Shown here in pieces: positions 1 to 8,238 of a stretch of 20,293 nt of DNA. Both the position numbers and the translations under genes were made by a program. Under the pieces are notes generated by a model, which saw only the letters and a list, made by a program, of their open reading frames with translations, did no database searches and was not told the origin of the DNA. How positions within the stretch are numbered: position 1 is the first letter of the stretch; each line of letters starts with the position of its first letter. Origin of the DNA: Mucidula mucida (Eukaryota; Basidiomycota; Agaricomycetes; Agaricales; Physalacriaceae); the NCBI GenBank assembly GCA_015501055.1, contig JADNYV010000605.1:1-20293 (forward strand). The letters run 5' to 3'.

Positions 1-645
1 AGGAGATGAACATCGCCAGAAGACATGTAAAGCTGTACATCGCGCCACCGGTTACTGTGCTCCACAAGCGCACGCAGGAGCGTGGACGCATCACTGCCCA
101 CGTCCATGAAATAAATGTACAAGTCGCGCTGACCGCTGTGTGCTAGTGCCATTCTCAAGAGCGTGATGGGGCCCTCATCAGGAGTGGCCTTTTTCGGCGC
201 GCCCAGGAGGTCTGCCTGTGAACAGATATATTCGCCCATAGCTCGGGGCAGCCCAGCCCACCGCGCGCCAGAGCCTGGAGACACGGATGAGTGGCCACGG
301 TCCAACATTGACGTTAAACACGTCGTAGCCGTGCTGCTGGGAGTCGGCGTCCACAAACTCTAAGAAGATCGCTTGCAGGATCTCCACTGGGAGACGACGT
401 ACGGCGGAGCAAACAGAGCGGTAGAGAAGACGATGAGAAGCGATAATGACGCTTCGTCTAAGCAAATTTTGGGTTGCAGCATCTGGTAGACTCGCCAGAG
501 CTGCGTCTAGTGAGTTTTTCCAAGTATACATGATGTTAAGCTGACGCTCCGTCGGGGCATCATTTGAGTGGGCGAGGGGTTGAACGGCCTCTGGAACGCT
601 TTGCGCTATCCGCTGGATCTCGCTGGTTTGGGTCGGAATGGACAT
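1..645 (-). pseudogene. F-box protein copy A, frameshifted and cut by the window edge
   Basis: The ATG is at 645-643. The product begins MSIPTQTSEIQRIAQSV and carries an F-box-like segment (RRLPVEILQAIFLEF), so it would be a substrate adaptor of an SCF ubiquitin ligase by family analogy. It is a close paralogue of the intact gene at 5939-7627: residues from MSI to VSRLWRA align almost throughout, with only in-frame size differences. At about 251-266 one base is missing relative to the intact copy, so the reading frame ends at 'AEKGHS'. In the next frame the homology resumes at once (LGCPELWA, then LAHSGQRDLY, then HSNRWRD) and stays open to base 1. That makes this a single-hit, probably young pseudogene or a sequencing error. 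I see no splice site that would bridge the shift. The rest of the gene lies outside the window. Confidence 0.85.
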
Positions 646-679
646 ATTACTCTTGTACTAGTTAGTGTAGTGCAAGTCG

Positions 680-737
680 CTACAACAAACAAGTTTTCAA
701 AACGAAATCTTGGACACAGAAAGACAAGGTCACTCAC
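680..737 (-). other. 5'UTR intron of F-box copy A
   Basis: On the minus strand a donor GTGAGT follows 'catcca' at 738/737. An acceptor TTGTTGTAG ends at 680, 34 bases before the ATG at 645. The flanking exon sequence and the donor are the same as in the 5'UTR intron of the intact paralogue at 5860-5913, so the intron predates the duplication. Confidence 0.6.
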
Positions 738-860
738 TGGATGGTTGTGGTTGAAGACAGAGATGGTGAAGGTCATGTGGCTTGACTTCTGTAGGAAAGC
801 CGGGCGTCCATTGTCGTCCAATTTAGGAAACCTCGAACAATGGGTGCACGTGTTCAAACA
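738..860 (-). promoter_or_regulatory. Duplicated but degraded promoter region of F-box copy A
   Basis: Homology with the flank of the intact copy continues upstream to about 857, including blocks matching 'cccattgtt', 'tttcctaaa' and 'agccacatgac'. Where the intact copy has TATAAAAG (5795-5802), this copy reads TACAGAAG (minus strand, about 787-794). The TATA box is therefore lost by two substitutions. Bases 861-969, up to the stop of the next gene, show nothing else. Confidence 0.55.
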
Positions 861-969
861 GGCTATGAGGCTTGGAGAGGGAGTGCGGGTGGCTGCCATG
901 TATTCGTCATTTCCAGTCCTTTCCAGGCAATTAGTTACACAAACGTACACATAAAACTTGCCTACTTCG

Positions 970-3900
970 TCACAGTCCCATAAACGCAGAGCCCAACACC
1001 TCCTCTTGCTGCTTTTTATACAGCTTCCCCACGCCTGGCGCAGGCAGCGCACTTTCCTTGCGGCCCCGATAGCTCAGCCTCCTCCCATCCATCACGTCCT
1101 CAATACGCTCGCGCACATATCCCCATGCACCCTGATTCCTGGGCTCCTCCTGCAGCCAGAAACACTCGGCCTTCCCGCCGTACCTCTGCAAGACAGCCCG
1201 CACCTCCTCGAATGGGAACGGACTCAGCTCCTCGATGCGCACAAAAGCTACCTTGTCGTCCCATCCACGAGTATGTCTCTCCTTGATCAAATCGTAGTAT
1301 ATCTTGCCCGTCAAGAATATAATTCGTTCGGGGTTAGAAACATCGTCTGAAAGAACAGGCTGGAAAGATGTTCCTGGTCCCATATCTGAGAGCGAAGACG
1401 CGGCAGCCTATACTAACGTTTAGATCGCGAGAGGAAAAGCGGGAGGTAACACGTACCGATAGGCGCAACAGTCCCTTGGGTCCCGCCACAATCAAAGGTT
1501 TCCGGTAGTTCCTTTTCATTTGTCTACGCAGTGAATGGAAGTACTGCGCAGGCGTCGTTGGGTACACAACGTGAATGTTCACATTGGGTATGTCATCCGA
1601 TAAACTGTATCTGTCGTTGGACAACTGTAGCTTATTTATTGGCAGGGAAAATGGAAACTTGGCCGAAATTACATTACCTGCAGCATTCTCTCGATGCGCG
1701 AAGACGAATGTTCTGGACCGGCACCGTCCAAGCCGTGAGGTAAAAGCATAACGATACCGCTTTGCTTCAACCATTTCGCTGTGGAAAATAAGTGATACTT
1801 TCACACGGCAAGGAGTTGACCTTACTTTCAGAAGACGTGATGAAAGTGTCAATAATGATCTGCGTCAAGCGTCAGTCTAACGCCTTTTGGCGGCATAAAA
1901 GATGTCTGACTTGCGCTCCATTGAAAAAGTCGCCAAATTGCGCCTCCCATATCGGGAGTAAGTCTGGCCGCTCCCAGCTCGCGCCATATTCGAACGACAG
2001 AACCGCCATCTCGCTGAGTGAACCTAAATAGCACAATTGGAACAATTCCCAAATTAAATAATCAGAGGAACTTACTGTTCGCCAACTCTAATTTCCCTTT
2101 TGCCTTGAGCTCGTCGTTGAGCGGTACAACTGTGCCCTCATTCGTCTGGTCGACCAGCATTGCATGACGTTGGCTGAATGTCCCGCGCCCGACATCCTGT
2201 CCAGAGATGCGCACGTCATAGCCCTCCATCAATAGCGATCCAAAAGCTAAGGCCTCTGCTGACGCCCAATCGATCCCAGTTCCCTTCGTCAAAGTGCCTA
2301 ACCGGTTCTTGATATGACGCTGCAGCTTGGGATGGATTTCGAATCCAGAAGGTACCCGCACACTGGCTTCCCCGACATTGATAAGCGTTTGTGTATCAAC
2401 TCCTGTGATTGGAGAAGAGGATGCCTCTGACGAAGCGGGCCATACTATACCGTGCCACTGGGCCTCGAGCATACTCGCAGACGGAATATATCCTTCAACC
2501 TTGGCTAGTTGTTCGTTCAAATGCACTTTGTACGAGTCTCGGAGTACGGCGGCATCGCCCGCAGAGATAACCTGTTCGTTGATGAGTTTCTCCTCATACA
2601 ACTGTGGCACGGAGCGGCGCGCGGCGATTTGCTCGTACATGAGCGGGCTGGTGAGACTCGGGAGGTCGAGCTCGTTATGCCCCCATCGTCGGTAAACCAA
2701 CAGATCGACGATAATGTCTTTCCTAAAGTATTGCCGATATCTAAACGCCACATCCATAGCGCGCACTACGTCCTCCGGATGATCGCCATTAACATGCAAG
2801 ACGGGCGCGTTGATCATTTTGCCGATATCCGAACAATACATGGAGGATCGGGCATGGGATGCGGGGGTAGTGTAACCTATGTTGTTGTCCACGACGAGAT
2901 GTACCGTTCCACCGCTGGTGAAATGCGGGAGGTTGCTGAGCCCAAGACTCTCCATGACGACGCCCTGTCCAGTAAACGACGCGTCGCCGTGGAGTTGTAC
3001 ACACATGACGCGGTCGCCGAGCATGCAGTCATCTGGGGAAGTCTTGAGGAGGCTATACTGTTTCGCACGCGTCTTTCCCAGCGCGACACCAGCGACGGCT
3101 TCTAGATGAGACGGATTGGGGAGAAGAGACACCTTGACGCCGCCAATATCTGTTGAAGATACGAGGTGACTAAGGACATCTCCTTCAGCGCCGAGTTCTT
3201 CGGGTACCTCGGAGCCACCACGAATTTTGTGGAAGAGGGCGGTAGGCGAATAGGCGAGCAGGTCGGTTAAGAGATTGAGACGACCGCGGTGGGGCATTGC
3301 CAGAATGATGTTTGACATGGACGCTCGGGCTGCTGACGAGAAGAGCGCGTCGAGCGCGGGCAGCATGGACTCGCCTCCTTCCAGACCGTATCGTTTGAGA
3401 TTTGGAAATTTGAGCTGGAGAAAGTTGTCGAGCACCTCGCTGCGCGCAAGCAAACCGTGGATTCGCTTCTTGTCCAAGACCGGCGGAGTAGTCTGATTGC
3501 TTTCGAGGTGATGCGAGAACCACAATCGTTCAGACTTGCTGGGCGAGTGCATATACTTGACATTTGATGAGATTAAGTAACAGATGCTTCAATTGAGCCA
3601 TACCTCGTAAGCTATTCGACCAACATAGGTCAGCCGAAGATGGCGGGTAATCTCGTCCAGCGTCCACCACTCCTCCTGGTTCTCGCCCTGGGATTCGACG
3701 TTCGGATTCGTCCAGATAATGCCATTCACGTTGTACTTGTTGTTCGAATCGACAAGTCCGTAACGCGTAGGATCCAATGCCTTCACCTCCATGCGTTGAA
3801 TAAGATCCAGGGGGTCAATGCGCGCTGCACGGTGTCCATGAGTCCGCACAGAGTCGACATATCGTAGTAATGCCGCGTTCTCTGCTCTGTTGGATAGCTG

Positions 3901-4072
3901 GGCAGGTGTATCTATACAGAATATAGCCAGCAAGTATGGATGCCGGGAGTGAAGGGGACGTACAGTCAGGAAACACACAGGCTCGAGGGGCTCTGTATCC
4001 GAACGACTCGTCGTGATACAGCCGACGCAATGGCGCGCCTCTCAGACGCCTCGCCGATGTTAAAAGTAGCAT
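970..4072 (-). CDS. DHTKD1: 2-oxoadipate dehydrogenase E1, DHTKD1 type (mitochondrial)
   Basis: The model has eight exons: 4072-3964, 3911-3604, 3555-2076, 2023-1911, 1859-1826, 1778-1678, 1624-1457 and 1407-970. Every junction keeps frame, giving 916 aa against 919 in human DHTKD1. The first ~19 residues ([19 protein letters not shown]) are Arg-rich with no acids, as in a mitochondrial presequence. Family motifs are in order: [17 protein letters not shown] (~36), [11 protein letters not shown] (~193), [10 protein letters not shown] (226), [13 protein letters not shown] (281), the thiamine-diphosphate [10 protein letters not shown] (328), [10 protein letters not shown] (427), [16 protein letters not shown] (~736) and [13 protein letters not shown] near the C-terminus. 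KRYG, SNLPHF and PTTPAQYF fit DHTKD1 better than OGDH. The known family role is thiamine-dependent decarboxylation of 2-oxoadipate (lysine breakdown) with the E2/E3 subunits. The exon 7 acceptor has an in-frame alternative 6 bases upstream (AAG versus CAG). Confidence 0.93.
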
Positions 4073-4218
4073 TATTGTCGTCGTCAACCTCAGGCCATTG
4101 AAAACAAGATCCGAGCAATGGTCAGGTGGACGTATGATGGAGAGATGTAATTTCGAGTATGATCAAGTCAGGACTGTCACGTTAACTAATAGGGTCCCTG
4201 ACGGAGGTAGCTGTGAAC

Positions 4219-4303
4219 GGCGCTATAGTGTAGTGGCAGCATATGGGATTCTGACAGTAATCGTTACTTTCCCATAACCCAGGTTCGACCCCTGGTAGTG
4301 CCT
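4219..4303 (+). tRNA. tRNA-Gln(CUG): tRNA-Gln (CUG anticodon) with a 14-nt intron
   Basis: The acceptor stem GGCGCTA (4219-4225) pairs with TAGTGCC (4296-4302), with one G-T pair and discriminator T4303. The D stem is GTG/CAT. Anticodon stem TGGGA (4244-4248) pairs with TCCCA (4270-4274). The T arm is CCAGG-TTCGACC-CCTGG. The loop TTCTGA places CTG at 4251-4253 as anticodon. A 14-nt intron (4255-4268) sits at the canonical 37/38 position, giving a 71-nt mature tRNA. The start 'TATAGTGTAGTGG' and the final T match the usual eukaryotic tRNA-Gln layout. Internal promoters: box A 4226-4236 and box B 4282-4292. The gene is divergent from DHTKD1, 146 bp from that ATG. Confidence 0.93.
4255..4268 (+). 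other. tRNA intron, self-complementary
   Basis: The 14 bases between anticodon-loop positions 37 and 38 contain AGTAA-TCG-TTACT, a perfect 5-bp hairpin with a 3-base loop (4256-4268). Removal leaves a normal 7-base anticodon loop, TTCTGAT. Confidence 0.8.
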
Positions 4304-4319
4304 AACATGAGCAAGATAC

Positions 4320-4325
4320 TTTTTT
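4320..4325 (+). terminator. RNA polymerase III terminator of tRNA-Gln
   Basis: A run of six T residues starts 17 bases after the tRNA 3' end, the normal Pol III stop signal. Confidence 0.8.
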
Positions 4326-5252
4326 GCGGTCTTCAACGCTGGTGAGTGACTGCAGCCCCGAGCCGTCAAGTTGCTCGATTCCAACTGGCCCAGGTTTTGA
4401 AACCGTCAGTTATAAACAGTTTTAATACAATATGAAGAACCTGAGTCTACTTGACCTAATGTCCTACAACTGTTATGAGTTCGAGACTAAACCACTGGTT
4501 CCCCAATCACGATTCGCTACATGTTCACCGCACTGTACACGAAGAACATGTTTGAATCTTGATGATCATACGCCATCCACACTCCTTCCTCTGGCCGAAT
4601 ACTGCCCACGCCATACACGCGCTGCCAACAATGATCACATCGTGCATTACCGTCACCCGCCTACTCTCAGCCTCGAACGTCCAAGCGTAGTGACACTGCA
4701 CATGAAACCCTCGCCCACCGCTTTTCTCGTCGTTGGCTCTCTGGGAACGGCAAACACCAGATGCTCTCCGAAGTTGAATACATGCTTATTGCTAAGTCTG
4801 CGGCGGAACCGGCGGACAGTATGCGGCAGTCTGTGTACTTGGATGAACAGAGGCGCCATCTTGTCTACTCTGGGACTCTGCATCTAGCACTCGCCGCTTT
4901 GTGGTTCCGCGAGGATGTGGAGGCACTTAGGATACTTTTTTTCCCTATCATATTGGTTTGTGTTCTTCTACTACTTATTATATTTGTCGCACCAGCAATG
5001 TATATCCCAACTCCGAGTCGCCTTCATGCCACAAGTGGTGGAAATGATCCCGGCTCTGGTCGGCAAGTGCCGACATAACTTGTCCCCAACCAACTCACAT
5101 TCCCTCATACTGCTAAGTACACCCGGCCGTTCGTGATACTGTTGGGAGCTCGTGCCGGTTTCTACCTATCTACCTGCTTATTTCTGTTGTCCCACAATCC
5201 CGTCCGACTTGATTATAACGTTTCTCATTGACCCTGGCCTCTCTGAACATGG

Positions 5253-5264
5253 GTAGGGCCCTAC
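5253..5264. repeat. 12-bp perfect palindrome
   Basis: GTAGGGCCCTAC reads the same on both strands. Its role is unknown; it may be part of an element remnant. Confidence 0.5.
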
Positions 5265-5422
5265 AGCCTCAGTGCCATCTTAAAAGCACTGTAGAGTATA
5301 TAATTGTGTGTTACTACTGTAGGGAGTCTATAAGTTGCCTTTTTTCCACCCTCGTGCACCCAATAGAGATTACAACCAAGGGACAACATGTTCAGCTTCC
5401 TTAGGGCAGTCCCCGGTGTTGT

Positions 5423-5440
5423 ACATTGTAAGTACAATGT
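5423..5440. repeat. Short inverted repeat (8-bp arms, 2-bp spacer)
   Basis: ACATTGTA-AG-TACAATGT lies in the AT-rich stretch upstream of F-box copy B. It could be a protein-binding site or a small hairpin; chance is not excluded. Confidence 0.4.
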
Positions 5441-5794
5441 CTAAGAGTCATATGCAAGGTAGTGTATGGTCAAGGGGAGTACACCTTGGGGTGTGGACCC
5501 TCCATCTGTAGCAGCTGTAAATAGATAGCTGTGTGGCACTGTTTACTGGCTCATATTCTTATGTGTGTTCTACAGTCCAATTTCATTCTTTGGTTCAGCA
5601 TACATGTTTCACAATAGTAGAGGGCCCACTTCTGCTGGAAGAGTACTTATTTACACCCTTTTACGCCACATCTTTTCTTAGGGTTCATGTCACAAACGTG
5701 ACGAACCGGGGTTCCCAAATAGATTATTCCCTGAACATGTGCGCCCATTGTTAAAAATTTCCTAAAATGGACAGCAATGAACGCCTGGTCTTCC

Positions 5795-5802
5795 TATAAA
5801 AG
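5795..5802 (+). promoter_or_regulatory. TATA box of F-box copy B
   Basis: TATAAAAG lies 58 bases upstream of the donor of the 5'UTR intron (5860) and 137 bases before the splice-separated ATG, a sensible core-promoter position. The homologous block in copy A has lost the motif. Confidence 0.6.
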
Positions 5803-5859
5803 TCGAACAAAGATAGCCACATGACATTCACCATCTTTGTCTTCAATCACGACCATCCA

Positions 5860-5913
5860 GTGAGTGACCTTGATTGTCTCTGTCCAATATTTTTGTAAAC
5901 CTGTCTCCCGCAG
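5860..5913 (+). other. 5'UTR intron of F-box copy B
   Basis: Donor GTGAGT after 'catcca' and acceptor CTCCCGCAG at 5913, 25 bases before the ATG. The same intron is found in the frameshifted paralogue (680-737). Confidence 0.65.
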
Positions 5914-5938
5914 GAACAACACTTACTTCAAGAGTACT

Positions 5939-7627
5939 ATGTCCATTACGACCCAAACCAGTGAAATCCAGCGGATAGCTCGAAGCGTTCCAGAGGCCGT
6001 TCAATCCCTTACCAAATCAAATGACATCCCCACGCAGCGTCAGCTCGACATCATGCATGCGTGGAAAAAGTCACTAGACGTAGCTCTGGCGAGTCTACCA
6101 GATGTCGAGACTTTGCAAAGGAGAACTGTTGCTGTCGCTGCACATCGTCGTCTCTACCGCTCTGTTTGCTCCGCCCTTCGTCGTCTCCCAGTCGAGGTCC
6201 TACAAGCGATCTTCATAGAATTGGGAAGCGACCTGGACGCCGACTCGAAACAACGGGGCTATGACGTCCTCAACGTCGATGACGGACCGTGGGCACTCAT
6301 CCGTGTCTCCAGACTTTGGCGCGCTGCAGCGCTGGGCTGCACCGAGCTATGGGCAACTATGTCGGTGGGCAGAAACGTCTTTTGGACGGGCCGAAAAAGT
6401 ACATTCCAGTTAAGGGAGCCCGTTGCGCTCTTGACAGCGGCACTAGCCCATAGCGGTCAGCGCGACTTGTACTTTCACTTCAGGGACTTCAGCAGTGATG
6501 CGTACAGGCTCCTCCTTGTGCTCCTGGAGCACTGCAATCGGTGGCGCGAAGCGCATCTTGAAATACGTTCCAGCGATCTTCATCTGTTGCAGGACCTCGG
6601 GAGTCGCGTGCCACGGCTGCAAAACTTCACCTATCGGACATATTCCTATGGCTTCGACGTACGGGATCAACCCACTGTTGCCTTACACAAAGCGCTCAGT
6701 CTCATCCAGCTTAATATGGTTGGGCCGCCTCTCGACGTGGATAGTGTTGCACTTGCCCAAATTGTCAAGCTGAACTATCGCTACGCGGCAAACACAGGCC
6801 GCCATCTAGCAGCGTATGATCCCCTTGATGCTCTTACTCTCTGCCCCAATGCCGAGGATGTGAGTCTTGATCCAGGTGCCCTCCCCTACAGCGACGATGA
6901 CTGGAATCCACTGGGTGTTGATGTCAAGGAGTACATACACCGGGATCGCATCACCCGCTTCGAGACATCCGACGTGGGCCTTCTGTCCTTCCTGTGTCTC
7001 CCATCGCTCTCCGACCTCTCCCTATTTTTCACAGACGCAGTAATACGCGCGGAGCTTCGTTCAAAGCCCGCTTTTGTTTCACCTGCGCATCTTCCTACCT
7101 TGCTCGCGTTTCTCAAGCGCTCCCGATGTGCGCTGACAAACCTGATGTTGGGTGGTGCTGACCTCCGCTCTCAAACGTCCAGCCTCGCCGATGTCTTCGC
7201 TCTGACGCCGGGGCTTCAAAGATTGGAGATATCCTATGGCATCAATGTTTTCAGGTTCTCTCAGCGCGAGCTTTGGGCAATACGCGATGGCATGTCATTG
7301 TTGGTCAAGACCTTATCAAACACAGAACTTCTGCCCAACTTGGCAGGGTTTATATTCGCAAGCTTCGCCTTGGGCGAGCCTGCGTTTACCTTCGCAGATG
7401 CCAGCTTTGTGGCGATGTGTGGGACGCGTCAGCCGACACTGCAGATCGCGTCTCTTCATTGCCTTGGGTGCCCGGAGAAGGGCTTTCCGACGTTGAAGAG
7501 GGACATCGAAGGCCTGAGTCCGGTTAATATTTCAGTGCATGGAGAAGCACCTGGTAGTACTGCTTTCTCTGCGATGTTACGTGGCGAGGAGGAGAACGGC
7601 GGCAGCTCTGGGTTGGTCGAAGAGTAG
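5939..7627 (+). CDS. F-box protein copy B (intact, 562 aa)
   Basis: A single coding exon starts at the first in-frame ATG after the 5'UTR intron (MSITTQTSEIQRIARSV) and ends in TAG. Residues ~80-140 hold an F-box-like motif, LRRLPVEVLQAIFIEL, then WALIRVSRLWRAAALG and ELWATM, the usual signature of agaricomycete F-box proteins. The remaining ~400 residues are Leu-rich and irregular (for example LPSLSDLSLFF, LLAFLKRSRCALTNLML, TPGLQRLEISYG) and resemble a degenerate leucine-rich-repeat substrate-binding domain. By family, F-box proteins bind Skp1 in SCF ubiquitin ligases and present targets; the target is unknown. The gene has a TATA box at 5795 and is the intact partner of the head-to-head pseudogene at 1-645. 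Confidence 0.88.
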   Translation: MSITTQTSEIQRIARSVPEAVQSLTKSNDIPTQRQLDIMHAWKKSLDVALASLPDVETLQRRTVAVAAHRRLYRSVCSALRRLPVEVLQAIFIELGSDLDADSKQRGYDVLNVDDGPWALIRVSRLWRAAALGCTELWATMSVGRNVFWTGRKSTFQLREPVALLTAALAHSGQRDLYFHFRDFSSDAYRLLLVLLEHCNRWREAHLEIRSSDLHLLQDLGSRVPRLQNFTYRTYSYGFDVRDQPTVALHKALSLIQLNMVGPPLDVDSVALAQIVKLNYRYAANTGRHLAAYDPLDALTLCPNAEDVSLDPGALPYSDDDWNPLGVDVKEYIHRDRITRFETSDVGLLSFLCLPSLSDLSLFFTDAVIRAELRSKPAFVSPAHLPTLLAFLKRSRCALTNLMLGGADLRSQTSSLADVFALTPGLQRLEISYGINVFRFSQRELWAIRDGMSLLVKTLSNTELLPNLAGFIFASFALGEPAFTFADASFVAMCGTRQPTLQIASLHCLGCPEKGFPTLKRDIEGLSPVNISVHGEAPGSTAFSAMLRGEEENGGSSGLVEE

Positions 7628-8113
7628 TCATGCTAAGGGAAAATTTCTCGTCGTTTCGTATTTTAGACTGTCTGTGTATGATAAACTCGGAAACGCAGGC
7701 AATTGTTAGATGTACTTTTGTGAATAATTATCTGGCATGGTCCCAACAATTGCAAGCTCATAAGGTTCCCACGCCTGCTTGCCCTTTTCTTTACCATCAA
7801 GCCGTTGGAACATTACAAGCTCGTCGTTACTTCGCCGTCCTTTTGTGAGTATTCCTGCATTAGATAATCGGTTACTGCAAACATTGACTCTGTTTCTAGC
7901 CCCCTATATGGGCGACTGAAGCTCTGATTGAAAAAATAATTGCGCATAGCACGCTCAAAGAAGTTCACTCCTTTATCTTTCTGTCCCGACGAGCTCCGTT
8001 CTCTGCCTTCACCCAAGTATGGAAGAATGCAGCCACCGGAGATCAACGCGTATTGTTTTTCTTTTTGTGATGTGATGGTTATTGTGTCCAACGCGAACAA
8101 GGGCTCCGTGGGG
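7628..8113. other. Intergenic: 3' flank of F-box copy B and 5' flank of the zinc-finger gene
   Basis: Open frames here are short and lack motifs. I see no gene. A pyrimidine-rich leader begins near 8155 and runs toward the zinc-finger ATG. Confidence 0.5.
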
Positions 8114-8120
8114 TATAAGA
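8114..8120 (+). promoter_or_regulatory. TATA-like box of the C2H2 gene
   Basis: TATAAGA sits 119 bases before the ATG at 8239 and is followed by a C/T-rich leader, typical of fungal 5'UTRs. Confidence 0.4.
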
Positions 8121-8238
8121 GCTGTGCGATGTCCCAGTGCTATAGAGTAATTATTTCTGTCCTCTCTACTCTCAGATCTACCCACGTCTACTGCTTCTCC
8201 CACATCCATCCGCCCTGCGCGCCGAGGCCCCGCTTTTC

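Larger units (their letters stand above)
4326..5734. other. Intergenic region, no convincing gene
   Basis: About 1.4 kb without a gene I can support. A 151-codon open frame on the plus strand (4432-4887) and an overlapping 105-codon frame (4761-5078) have no motif I recognise, mutually exclusive frames and no consistent splice path. A stretch near 4980-5075 (cagcaatgtatatc onward) could be a remnant exon. Past 5200 the DNA is AT-richer, with a 12-bp palindrome at 5253-5264 and a short inverted repeat at 5423-5440, but I see no clear transposon ends. The region could hold a decayed gene or mobile element. Confidence 0.4.

Noticed and set aside
606..1052. 148-codon minus-strand frame overlapping the F-box copy A leader and the DHTKD1 3' end
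   Set aside because: It runs through the 5'UTR intron and the promoter homology of copy A and into the DHTKD1 tail in a different frame. No motif.
2509..3105. 198-codon plus-strand open frame
   Set aside because: It is antisense to the well-supported third exon of DHTKD1, with no family resemblance. An opposite-strand shadow.
4432..4887. 151-codon plus-strand frame as a gene
   Set aside because: No recognisable motif, no promoter or splice context, and a competing overlapping frame; kept only as an unassigned region.
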